Origin: Saccharopolyspora shandongensis
GTDB lineage: Bacteria > Actinomycetota > Actinomycetes > Mycobacteriales > Pseudonocardiaceae
Reading direction: 5' to 3'
Assembly: GCF_900106995.1 (NCBI RefSeq)
Contig: NZ_FNOK01000008.1
Coordinates: 1 to 64,000, forward strand
DNA length: 64,000 nucleotides
Positions 1 to 6,938 of the stretch are shown piece by piece. The first letter of the stretch is position 1; each line of letters begins with the position of its first letter. The notes below the pieces were generated by a model. It was not told where the DNA came from. It did not search any database and was given only the letters and a program-made list of their open reading frames with translations. The position numbers and the translations under genes were made by a program.

Positions 1-122
1 TTAGGTTCGCTGTTGGGCAATGGGCCGTCATGCAGCCGCCTGCCGTCCGGAGCCACGCCCACTGCGTGATGCTCGCCTTTCCCTACGTCCAGGCCGAGGA
101 ACACACCGAAATCGCTGCTCAT
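1..122 (-). CDS. IS110-family transposase, N-terminal fragment (cut by window edge)
   Basis: Only the first 40 codons are in the window; the gene continues beyond base 1. Translation from the ATG at 122..120 gives MSSDFGVFLGLDVGKGEHH, followed by a segment ending near LHDGPLPNSEP. The GLDVGK-x-EHH stretch is the first acidic motif of the DEDD (RuvC-like) domain of IS110 recombinases. Known of the family: these serine/DEDD enzymes recombine circular intermediates, and IS110-group members are guided by a noncoding bridge RNA made from the long leader upstream of the gene. The 400-base gene-free stretch at 123..530 is on the correct side for that. Whether the transposase is intact cannot be judged here. 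Confidence 0.85.
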   Translation of the reverse strand, partial: MSSDFGVFLGLDVGKGEHHAVGVAPDGRRLHDGPLPNSEP

Positions 123-530
123 CCACCGTGCCGTTCGTTTGTCTCGGGTGGTCGCCGGTCGAGCATCGAGCGCCGGCACCCACGTTACGACGAGACCTGC
201 CCAGCAGGCGGCCGTGTCCCTATCAGCGGTCGGTCGATGCCACCAGGCCCGGTGACACCACCCCCCGGATCATGCCTACGACTGGGGGCGTCAGTCATGC
301 CGGACCTGGCGACCACAACTCCTAGATCAGGAGCTACGAAAAAGGTAACGGGGAGCTCCGGCGGAGCTGTAGGAGGACGCGCTACGACGCGCGCGAAGAA
401 GCGGAGAAAACCGTTACCGGCAACAGAGTGCGGAGGACACGCGCACGAAGTCGACGTAACCTCGTGTCGTCAGGGCCGCTGTCCGGATCATGCCCAAGAC
501 CGTAACCGGGCGCCCCGGATCATGTAAACC
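123..530 (-). ncRNA. Candidate IS110 bridge-RNA leader region
   Basis: This is the stretch immediately upstream of the IS110 transposase and has no convincing gene. It is rich in complementary segments. GGTAACGG at 344..351 pairs perfectly with CCGTTACC at 411..418 and encloses a smaller hairpin, AGCTCC (354..359) with GGAGCT (363..368). A further stem, CTCCT (319..323) with AGGAG (329..333), lies next to it. The decamer CCGGATCATG occurs three times (265, 483, 515). IS110-group elements are known to encode a guide RNA between the left end and the recombinase gene. Assigning it here is inference; exact RNA ends and guide loops cannot be fixed from one copy. Confidence 0.5.
265..524. repeat. 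Triple CCGGATCATG repeat in IS110 leader
   Basis: CCGGATCATG occurs at 265..274, 483..492 and 515..524; the first two extend to CCGGATCATGCC. The two right-hand copies are 32 bases apart. Confidence 0.8.
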
Positions 531-696
531 CAACTCCACGGATTGGGATTGTGACCGGCTCCACCCCGCATGACCGCCTCCGGCGGTTCGCCGCGCCCGC
601 CCGGCGCTACCGTGGACCGGTGCAGCCAGAATTTTCGAGCGGGTCGGGCCGACCCGGCACCGCGATGCGAGCGGGCGGGCGCCCTGGGGGCCGTTC

Positions 697-1356
697 GTGA
701 TCGAGGAATTGCTGCCCGCCGAGGTCAGCTCCGCCGAAGCCTTCGACGATCCACCGGACGTGGTCCTGTTCCCCGAAGAGGAAGCGCTGATCGCGCGCGC
801 CCGGGACAAGCGCCGCCGGGAGTTCACGACCGGGCGGTGGTGCGCGCGCCAGGCGCTGAGCCGGCTCGGCGTGCCACCCGCTCCCCTGCTGCGCGGCGAG
901 CGCGGAGCGCCGCAGTGGCCGGCCGGGATCCTCGGCAGCATCACGCACTGCACGGGCTACCGGGCCGCCGTCGCGGCGCGGACCGAGGAGGTGCACACCG
1001 TCGGCATCGATGCCGAGCCGCACGCCCCGCTGCCCGACGGCGTGCTGAACGTCGTGTCGCTGGAAGTGGAACGCGCCGACCTGGCCCGGCTGTCCGCGGC
1101 GCGGCCCGACACGCATTGGGACCGGATCCTGTTCAGCTGCAAGGAAACTGTCTACAAGGCGTGGTACCCGATCACCGGCCGGTGGCTCGGCTTCGAAGAC
1201 GCCCGGCTCGAACTCGGTACCGGAACGTTCACCGCGCACCTGCGCAAGGAGGGCGCGGAACTGGCGGGCCGCCCGCTGACGGCGTTCACCGGCCGCTGGC
1301 TGGTCCGCGACGGCCTCGTCGTCTCCGCCATCGCCGCGACCCGCTCGAACACATGA
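697..1356 (+). CDS. pptT: 4'-phosphopantetheinyl transferase, PptT/Sfp-EntD type
   Basis: Transfers the phosphopantetheine arm of coenzyme A to the serine of carrier proteins of fatty acid synthases, polyketide synthases and NRPSs. The 219-residue product has the family signature: GIDAEP at about 103-108 (Mg binding), and FSCKETVYKAW at about 146-156 carrying the catalytic K-E-x-x-x-K pattern. It resembles mycobacterial PptT across its length, including the LPEEA-like start region and the SITHCTGYR segment. The GTG start fits the family N-terminus (MIEELLPAEV); no strong Shine-Dalgarno sequence is visible. It stands alone between the IS110 leader and the convergent wrbA, and may be the main phosphopantetheinyl transferase of the cell. 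Confidence 0.93.
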   Translation: MIEELLPAEVSSAEAFDDPPDVVLFPEEEALIARARDKRRREFTTGRWCARQALSRLGVPPAPLLRGERGAPQWPAGILGSITHCTGYRAAVAARTEEVHTVGIDAEPHAPLPDGVLNVVSLEVERADLARLSAARPDTHWDRILFSCKETVYKAWYPITGRWLGFEDARLELGTGTFTAHLRKEGAELAGRPLTAFTGRWLVRDGLVVSAIAATRSNT

Positions 1357-1400
1357 AGGGCGCCTCCCGCGAACCTGAACTGGTCCCCGGGAGGCGCCCT
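1357..1400. terminator. Bidirectional terminator between pptT and wrbA
   Basis: A perfect 13-bp stem, AGGGCGCCTCCCG (1357..1369) and CGGGAGGCGCCCT (1388..1400), lies between two convergent genes, directly after the pptT stop codon. Confidence 0.8.
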
Positions 1401-1423
1401 GCACCGCTTGGGCCCGAGTTGGA

Positions 1424-2041
1424 TCAGGCGCCGGCGCCGGCCTTGAGGGCCTTGGCGACCGCCACGACACGCTTGGCCTGGACGGCAGCCGCCGCGCGGG
1501 TGACGTCGTCGACCTTGTTCGCGCCCTGGGCGTCGACGTGGCTGGTGCCGTACGGGTTGCCGTCGGCGAACTTCGCGCCATCGGTGTAGCCCGGGGCGAC
1601 CACGATGCCGCCGAAGTGGTGGAACGTGTTGTACAGCGCCAGCAGCGTCGACTCCTGGCCGCCGTGCGCGGTGGAGCTGGAGGTGAAGCCGCTGTAGACC
1701 TTGTCCACCAGCTGCCCCTGCGCCCACTGGCCGCCGAGGGTGTCGATGAACTGCTTGAGCTGCGAGGCGATGTTGCCGAAGCGGGTCGGCGAGCCGAACA
1801 GCACCGCGTCGGCCCACACCACGTCGTCCGCGGTGGCCTCGGGGATGGACTTGGTGGCCTCGACGTTGGCACGCCACGCCGGGTTGCTGTCGATCGCCGC
1901 GTCGGGGGCCAGCTCAGGGGCGCGCCGCACCCGCACCTCGGCGCCGGCCGCCTCGGCCTCGGCCGCCAGGGTGTTGGCGATCTCGGTGCCGGTTCCGGTG
2001 GCCGAGTAGTAGATGACGCTGACCTTCACGGGGGTGCTCAC
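1424..2041 (-). CDS. wrbA: NAD(P)H:quinone oxidoreductase, WrbA family
   Basis: Flavodoxin-fold FMN protein that reduces quinones by two electrons, protecting against redox cycling in the cytoplasm. The product has about 205 residues, the usual WrbA length. The FMN-phosphate loop SATGTGTE is near residues 13-20 and GSPTRFGN near 83-90. The GTG at 2041 is preferred because AGGAG lies 8 bases upstream; a TTG 18 bases earlier has no comparable site. It is divergent from a MarR-type regulator, with a 14-bp palindrome in between, suggesting quinone- or electrophile-responsive control by that regulator (inference). Confidence 0.93.
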   Translation of the reverse strand: MSTPVKVSVIYYSATGTGTEIANTLAAEAEAAGAEVRVRRAPELAPDAAIDSNPAWRANVEATKSIPEATADDVVWADAVLFGSPTRFGNIASQLKQFIDTLGGQWAQGQLVDKVYSGFTSSSTAHGGQESTLLALYNTFHHFGGIVVAPGYTDGAKFADGNPYGTSHVDAQGANKVDDVTRAAAAVQAKRVVAVAKALKAGAGA

Positions 2042-2095
2042 TGTCGGACTCCTGTTCAAGGGGCTGGGCGGCTGCGTCGGAACCAGTCGCTCATC

Positions 2096-2109
2096 TCTTC
2101 CATGGAAGA
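2096..2109. promoter_or_regulatory. Palindromic operator candidate in wrbA/marR intergenic region
   Basis: TCTTCCATGGAAGA is a perfect 14-bp palindrome in the 160-bp divergent region between wrbA and the MarR gene. Its place and symmetry suit a dimeric MarR-family repressor. The assignment is inferred from position only. Confidence 0.45.
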
Positions 2110-2203
2110 CAATACCCAGGGCTCATCTTCTTCGCAAGAGATTTCCTGGCGAGCTTTTTCGGGTAGACTGGGCGGTACCGCAATCGCAGAAGGGAGCATC
2201 CCG

Positions 2204-2677
2204 GTGAACAGCAAGACCGGCCCGGATCCGTGCACCGATGACGACGAGATCATCACCTGGTGGGGACTGGTGATCGAGGGCTACCACGTCACGCAGGGGC
2301 ACGTCGAGGCCGAGATCAGCGAGCGCTTCGGGCTCCCCCCGGCCTCCTTCGACATCCTGCTCCGCCTGGTCCGCACGCCCGATCACCGGATGCCCATGAC
2401 CAAGCTCGCCCGCGAGGCGGCGCTGAGCAGCGGCGGCTTCACCAAGGTCGCCGACCGCCTCGCCAAGGCCGATCTGATCCGCCGCGAGCCGTGCGAGACC
2501 GACCGCCGGGTCACCTACGCGGTCCTCACGGACCACGGCCGCGACATCGCCGAGCGCTCCCGCGCGGCGTGTGCGGAGATCCTCCGCAAGCGCGTCCTGG
2601 CCCCGCTCGGCAAGGCCGACTCCGCGGCCCTCGCCGAGGCCATGCGCACCCTCCGCGCCGCCAACACGCCGGACTGA
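2204..2677 (+). CDS. MarR-family transcriptional regulator
   Basis: Winged-helix repressor of 157 residues, divergent from wrbA. The DNA-binding part includes PMTKLAREAALSSGGFTKVA, followed by the wing CETDRRVTYAVLTDHG, both typical of MarR proteins. The GTG start at 2204 follows AGAAGGGAG. Longer upstream translations lack a ribosome binding site and start over the promoter, so they were rejected. By context it probably controls itself and wrbA through the palindrome at 2096..2109. The ligand is unknown; quinones or oxidants are plausible given the neighbour. Confidence 0.88.
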   Translation: MNSKTGPDPCTDDDEIITWWGLVIEGYHVTQGHVEAEISERFGLPPASFDILLRLVRTPDHRMPMTKLAREAALSSGGFTKVADRLAKADLIRREPCETDRRVTYAVLTDHGRDIAERSRAACAEILRKRVLAPLGKADSAALAEAMRTLRAANTPD

Positions 2678-2760
2678 ACCCGACCGGGATCGCCGCGCCC
2701 GATCCCACCCGAGCGTCGCTTCGAGCTCCTCGCCGAATGCGCCCGGCGCCTGAGCGGGGT

Positions 2761-2821
2761 GGCGGTTTCGCGCGAAACCGCCATCCCGCCCTCACGCGGA
2801 AGCCGTTTTCGCGCGAAAACG
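2761..2821. repeat. Paired TTTCGCGCGAAA palindromes, copy A
   Basis: Two palindromes lie 41 bp apart start to start. The first is a perfect 22-bp palindrome at 2761..2782 with core TTTCGCGCGAAA (2766..2777). The second is an 18-bp palindrome at 2804..2821 with the same core (2807..2818). The 29-bp spacer starts CCGCCATCCCGCCCTCACGC and closely matches sequence next to the second occurrence at 28.3 kb, which lies in inverted orientation. Confidence 0.85.
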
Positions 2822-3200
2822 CCGCACTGCGTTCCGGGCGATCACGCCTCACACGTGCCCACGCCCCGTCCAGGAACGACGCCTGGAACAGAGCACTCCC
2901 CACTGGCACGCGGCAACAGGTTCCAAGCCCATCGGGCGCTCAGGCCGCCGCGGCTACGGCATGACGGGTAGCGGCAGCTTCTCCTCCACGCGGCCGAACC
3001 GAGCGCTTTCAAGCCCACCTGAGCCCCAGCGACGACGAGCCTCGCGGCACGAGTTCGCAGACGGCCCGGTCTCGCCTCCCACGCCAGGCAACCGCTCCCG
3101 GCTACCCATGCGGCGAAGGTCGGCGTTTCCGCATCAGACCCAAGTTCATTGTCCACAGTGGACGTGTTTCTAACCGGATTTCCCAAGAATTTCACAGAAT

Positions 3201-3218
3201 TCACATTCTTGAATGTGA
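3201..3218. promoter_or_regulatory. Inverted repeat in AT-rich orphan promoter-like patch
   Basis: TCACATTC-TT-GAATGTGA is a perfect inverted repeat inside the most AT-rich stretch of the left arm, close to a TTGACG at about 3228. No gene starts nearby on either strand, so what it controls, if anything, is unknown. Confidence 0.3.
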
Positions 3219-3578
3219 GTCACATACTTGACGGGACCTGATCGTCTGCCTTAGTTTTGACACCAAGGTCGGGACGGGACGCGGAAACCGCGTCCACCAG
3301 CCGGGGGTTCGTTCATGTCTGGCGGCGGGAGCGAACCCCCACCCGGCCGCCTCCCGCATCGGATCCGGCGTGAAGATTCCGCCACCGGCGGGAGAATTCC
3401 CCTTCGCACCGCCACTTTCACCCACCAGCGCGGCCGGAATCCGCCGCCGGCGTGGACTCACATCGAGACGACACTGCCCGGAAACCCTTTCCGGACAGGC
3501 GTTTCCACCTTCAGCTCATCAAGCCGACCTTGTCACCGCCCTTCGAGCGGCCCGCCTGGAACGGGCGGCCGAACGGGC

Positions 3579-3620
3579 CGTGGGTGGTTCGTGCCGCCGC
3601 AGCAGCGCGAACCACCCACG
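3579..3620. terminator. Terminator of polysaccharide lyase/GH5 operon
   Basis: Stem CGTGGGTGGTTCG (3579..3591) pairs with CGAACCACCCACG (3608..3620), just beyond the lyase stop codon. Confidence 0.75.
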
Positions 3621-3638
3621 CCCCCTATTGCCCGGCCG

Positions 3639-4445
3639 TCACCCGGCCACGTCCGCGTACGACCTCCCGACCTTGGCGTCGGCGAGGTAGGCCGTGGCCT
3701 CCCCGGTAATGCCGTCGGAGCGGTACACGCCCCACTTGTCGGTCACGAAGTCGGCGCGCAGCGTCGCCGCCGGGAACCGCTTCTGTCCATCGAGGACCTG
3801 TTCTTCGCCGTTGTGCCAGAACTCGACCCAGCCCTCGCCCGGATCGCTGGAGACGTGCACCCCGACGACGAAGCTGTTCCAGCTGTCCCTGGGCAGCGGG
3901 ATCTTCCACAGCTGCGTCGTCTTCATGTCCGGGTCGCAGTACTCCAGGTCGAGCACGTCGCCGCGGGCCCGCAGCGACAGCGGCGGCGTGGCAGCGCCCG
4001 ATCCGTAGTCCTTGAGCTGCCACAACGCCACCCATTCCCCGGACTTCGTCGGCAGCGGGCCCCACATCGAACGCCACCCGATGTAGTAGGTGTCGCCCTC
4101 GGTGAACCGCAGCCGGCCGCCGTCCGGCGTCTTGTGGCCGCGCGACTCCACCCGCACCCGCTCCGAGCCCTCGGGCACTCCGGCGGTGTGCAGCCGGTAC
4201 ACGTCGCCGTGCTCGCCCTGCGGATCGGCCACCACGTCGACGCTGCCGGGCTTGGTCTCGATCCCCTCGAAAACCGAGGTGCCGCGGTTGGTTGCGGCCG
4301 TCCAGACGGGCGCCTGGGCCTGCTGGTCCGCCGCCACTGGCGGCGACGGTTCCGCAACCCGCAGCTCATCCGCCGCGGTGACCGCCAGCCCCAGAACTGC
4401 GGCAAGCACCGCGCCCGCGCGGAGCAGTTTCCGCACCGGGATCAC
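3639..4445 (-). CDS. Secreted polysaccharide lyase, heparin-lyase-I-like fold
   Basis: A 268-residue protein with an N-terminal signal sequence (MIPVRKLLRAGAVLAAVLG and following residues) and a mature domain resembling the polysaccharide lyase family of heparin lyase I/glucuronan lyase-like jelly-rolls. Visible features are GDTYYIGWRSMWG, WVALWQLKDYG and WNSFVVGVHVSSDPGEGWVEFW. Such enzymes cleave uronic-acid-containing chains by beta-elimination outside the cell. The GTG start directly follows the TGA stop of the GH5 gene (TGAGTG), so the two are translated together and probably act on the same plant or microbial polysaccharide mixture. Substrate cannot be read from sequence. Confidence 0.75.
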   Translation of the reverse strand: MIPVRKLLRAGAVLAAVLGLAVTAADELRVAEPSPPVAADQQAQAPVWTAATNRGTSVFEGIETKPGSVDVVADPQGEHGDVYRLHTAGVPEGSERVRVESRGHKTPDGGRLRFTEGDTYYIGWRSMWGPLPTKSGEWVALWQLKDYGSGAATPPLSLRARGDVLDLEYCDPDMKTTQLWKIPLPRDSWNSFVVGVHVSSDPGEGWVEFWHNGEEQVLDGQKRFPAATLRADFVTDKWGVYRSDGITGEATAYLADAKVGRSYADVAG

Positions 4446-5453
4446 TCACTTGACCCGCTCGCGGACCCACTCGCCCGCGGGCTTGAGCTGGCCGGTGCCA
4501 GGGTACGGCCCGTTCTCGCAGGTGCCCTCCTTGAACACCGCGCCGGAGCGGGAGTCGTCGGAGTAGTTCCAGTTGGTCCAGCTGATGTTCTTCGACGCCA
4601 TCAGGTCGATGTACTGCTGGGCCATGTCGAAGTCGTTCCCGCCGTCGCCCGTGGCCTCCTGCGTGCCGAACTCGGTGACGAACATCGGCAGCTTGTCGGC
4701 CGCGCGCGACAGCGTGTCCAGGTACTCCTGGCCGTGCGACGCCGCGTAGAAGTGGAAGGTGTACATAATGTTGTCGGCGTTGACGGGGTTGTCGACGATC
4801 TCCTGCTCGTCGGAGTCCTCCGACACCCCCAGCGACGACCAGGCGCGGGTGCCGACCAGCACCACCGAGTCCGGATCCTGCTCACGGATCACCGGGATGA
4901 GCTCCTCGGCGTAGCTCTTGATCTGCGACCACTCGACGCCGCTGGGCTCGTTGGCGATCTCGTAGAGGACGTTGGTCTTGTCCTTGTGCCGCTTGGCCAT
5001 CTCGGTGAAGAACGTCTTGGCGCGGTCGAGGTTGTAGTTCGGGTCACCGGGATCGAGCATGTGCCAGTCGATGATCGCGTACATCCCGCGCTGGCTGGCG
5101 GCCTCGACGTACTTGTCGACCAGTTCGGTGAACTTGGCCGGGTCGTCCTCGTAGCCGCCTTCCTGGATGTACATGGAGATGCGCAGGACATCGGCCTGCC
5201 AGTCGTCGGCCAGCGCGTCCAGCGAGGCGTCGTTGACGCACTGGCTGTACCACTGCAGGCCGTGGGTGCTCATGCCGCGCAGCTGAACCGGGGCTCCGCT
5301 GCTGTTGCACAGCGTCTTGCCGCAGACAGACAAAATCCCGTTGGCGACAACGGGATCCAGTTCCGGCTCTTGGGTTGTGGCCTGGGCCGCGGTACTGGTC
5401 AACAGCAGGGCCGCGGCGATCGTGACCGCGCGCGCGGAATTCTGCCACCTCAT
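4446..5453 (-). CDS. Secreted endoglucanase, glycoside hydrolase family 5
   Basis: Extracellular (beta/alpha)8 glycosidase cutting internal beta-1,4-glucan bonds. A signal peptide of about 25 residues (cut near AQA-TTQ) precedes the catalytic domain, which fills the remaining 310 residues with no carbohydrate-binding module. Key motifs: LRGMSTHG near 58-65, the acid/base Glu in IANEPSG (about E169), and the nucleophile Glu in FVTEFGT (about E261), as in GH5 subfamily 2. It leads an operon with the polysaccharide lyase. A 15-bp inverted repeat 60-80 bp upstream may bind a carbohydrate-responsive repressor (inference). Confidence 0.92.
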   Translation of the reverse strand: MRWQNSARAVTIAAALLLTSTAAQATTQEPELDPVVANGILSVCGKTLCNSSGAPVQLRGMSTHGLQWYSQCVNDASLDALADDWQADVLRISMYIQEGGYEDDPAKFTELVDKYVEAASQRGMYAIIDWHMLDPGDPNYNLDRAKTFFTEMAKRHKDKTNVLYEIANEPSGVEWSQIKSYAEELIPVIREQDPDSVVLVGTRAWSSLGVSEDSDEQEIVDNPVNADNIMYTFHFYAASHGQEYLDTLSRAADKLPMFVTEFGTQEATGDGGNDFDMAQQYIDLMASKNISWTNWNYSDDSRSGAVFKEGTCENGPYPGTGQLKPAGEWVRERVK

Positions 5454-5516
5454 CGTTATCTCCTCGGTCGAAGAGCAGAGCCGCGGTGGCGGCTCCCGAT
5501 CCTGGCGGCGGAAACA

Positions 5517-5531
5517 GGAAACTTAGTTTCC
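5517..5531. promoter_or_regulatory. Inverted repeat upstream of GH5 gene
   Basis: GGAAACT-T-AGTTTCC lies about 65-80 bp upstream of the endoglucanase start. The symmetry and position suit a LacI- or GntR-type operator for the cellulase/lyase operon. The binding protein is not identified. Confidence 0.4.
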
Positions 5532-5602
5532 AGTTCGCGCCACGATAGCGATACCGGCAAAACACCGTCAATACCCCGGAACAGGGACTTGCCGCGCATG
5601 CG

Positions 5603-5646
5603 AAAAGGGCACCCCTGGTCGGCTCGGCCGATCGGGGGTGCCTTTT
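5603..5646. terminator. Terminator downstream of acyl-CoA dehydrogenase
   Basis: AAAAGGGCACCCC pairs with GGGGTGCCTTTT (one bulged G) around an inner GTCGGC/GCCGAT stem. The flanking A and T runs make it a plausible intrinsic terminator, between the acyl-CoA dehydrogenase stop and the GH5 promoter. Confidence 0.8.
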
Positions 5647-5667
5647 GTTCAGGCTTGTGAACGCGGA

Positions 5668-6828
5668 TCAGATGAGGGCGTCGACGCCGGTGAGGGCGCG
5701 CCCGATGATCAGCTTCTGGACCTGGCTGGTGCCCTCGTAGAGGGTCAGCACGCGCGCGTCGCGGACGTACTTGCCCACCGGGTACTCGTCGATGAAGCCG
5801 TACCCGCCGAAGACCTGCAACGCGTTGTTGGACACCCGCACGGCCGTTTCGCTGGCATGCAGCTTCGCCATCGACGACGCGGTGGCCAGCTCCTGGCGGG
5901 ACACCCCGCGTTCGGCCAGCGACGCCGCTCGCAGCGTCAGCAACCGGGCGGCCTCGACCTCGACGGCGGAATCGGCGAGCAGTTCCTGCACCAGCTGTCG
6001 CGCCGCGATGGGCTTGCCGAACTGCACGCGCTCCCCCGCGTACCGGGTCGCGACGGACAGCGCGGCCTGCGCCACGCCGACCGCGCCGGCCGCGACCGAG
6101 ATCCGGCCCTTCGTCAGCGCGCCCAGCGCGATGCCCAGGCCCTTGCCGACCTCGCCGAGCCGCGCCGAATCCGGCACCCGCACCTCGTCGAGCACCAGCT
6201 CCGCGGTGGCCTGCCCGCGCAGGCCGAGCTTGCCGTGCACGGTGTTCGCGGTGAAGCCGGGCGAGTCGGTGGGCACCAGGAACGCGGTGATGCCGCGGCC
6301 GCCGTCGTCGCTGGTGCGGGCGAACAGCAGCGCTACCTTGGCCCAGGTCCCGTTGGTGATGAACATCTTCTGACCGGTGATCACCCAGTCTTCGCCGTCG
6401 CGGCGGGCGCGGGTGGTCAGCGAGCCGGGGTCGGAACCGGCGTCCGGCTCGGTCAGCGCGAAGCAGCCCAGGCCCTCGCCGCTGGTCAGCATCGGCAGCC
6501 AGCGCCGCTTCTGCTCCTCGGTGCCGTAGGCGGCGATGGACTTGCTCACCAGCCCCAGCGATACCGAGACGATGCCGCGCACCGAGGAATCACCGCGGCC
6601 GAGCTCCTCGATGACCAGCGCGTAGCTGACCATGTCGGCCTCGACTCCCCCGTACTCCTCCGGCAGCGTGAGCCCGAGGAACCCGAGTTCGCCGAGCTTG
6701 CGCACGATGCCGAGGTCGACCTCCTCGCGGCGGTCCCAGTCGCGCACGTGCGGCACGATCTCGGCGTCGACGAACTGGGCCGCCATCTCCCGGAAGGCGA
6801 CCTGGGTGTCGGTGAGTTCAAAGTCCAC
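5668..6828 (-). CDS. Acyl-CoA dehydrogenase
   Basis: FAD enzyme introducing the alpha,beta double bond in acyl-CoA, the first beta-oxidation step. The 386 residues match the family length. ACFALTEPDAGSD and VITGQKMFITNG are the classical signature segments. The catalytic Glu lies in LYEGTSQ (about residue 365), after QVFGGYGFIDEYPV. GTG start at 6828 (MDFELTDTQ). It lies downstream of the 3-hydroxyacyl-CoA dehydrogenase on the same strand; the pair with the divergent thiolase covers three of four beta-oxidation reactions, with no enoyl-CoA hydratase nearby. Substrate chain type is not resolved; the sequence looks short- or branched-chain-like. Confidence 0.92.
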   Translation of the reverse strand: MDFELTDTQVAFREMAAQFVDAEIVPHVRDWDRREEVDLGIVRKLGELGFLGLTLPEEYGGVEADMVSYALVIEELGRGDSSVRGIVSVSLGLVSKSIAAYGTEEQKRRWLPMLTSGEGLGCFALTEPDAGSDPGSLTTRARRDGEDWVITGQKMFITNGTWAKVALLFARTSDDGGRGITAFLVPTDSPGFTANTVHGKLGLRGQATAELVLDEVRVPDSARLGEVGKGLGIALGALTKGRISVAAGAVGVAQAALSVATRYAGERVQFGKPIAARQLVQELLADSAVEVEAARLLTLRAASLAERGVSRQELATASSMAKLHASETAVRVSNNALQVFGGYGFIDEYPVGKYVRDARVLTLYEGTSQVQKLIIGRALTGVDALI

Positions 6829-6938
6829 AGTGGTCCCCTTGCATCTCGCGCTTCATGTTGTTCGGCCACGCGCCCGTCCACCGCGCCGAGGCGAACGGAC
6901 CGTTCGTCCCGATCTACGAGACGAACAGGCCGTTCGCG

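Larger units (their letters stand above)
2678..3578. other. Gene-free 0.9-kb region with dispersed palindromes and an AT-rich orphan promoter-like patch
   Basis: No frame here has family resemblance or a credible start. It holds the paired TTTCGCGCGAAA palindromes (2761..2821), a copy of TCCACAGTGGA at 3153..3163, and an unusually AT-rich patch at about 3165..3265 containing an inverted repeat (3201..3218). The rest is GC-rich sequence without recognisable signals. Confidence 0.6.

Noticed and set aside
2761..2821. CRISPR-like repeat-spacer-repeat reading of the TTTCGCGCGAAA pairs
   Set aside because: Only two repeats of 12 bp, fully palindromic, with spacer sequence shared between two loci; no cas genes. 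It is a dispersed repeat, not an array.
3315..5660. A 781-codon open frame on the plus strand
   Set aside because: It runs antisense through the GH5 and lyase genes, has no family resemblance and is low-complexity Arg/Val/Gly sequence, as expected from GC bias.
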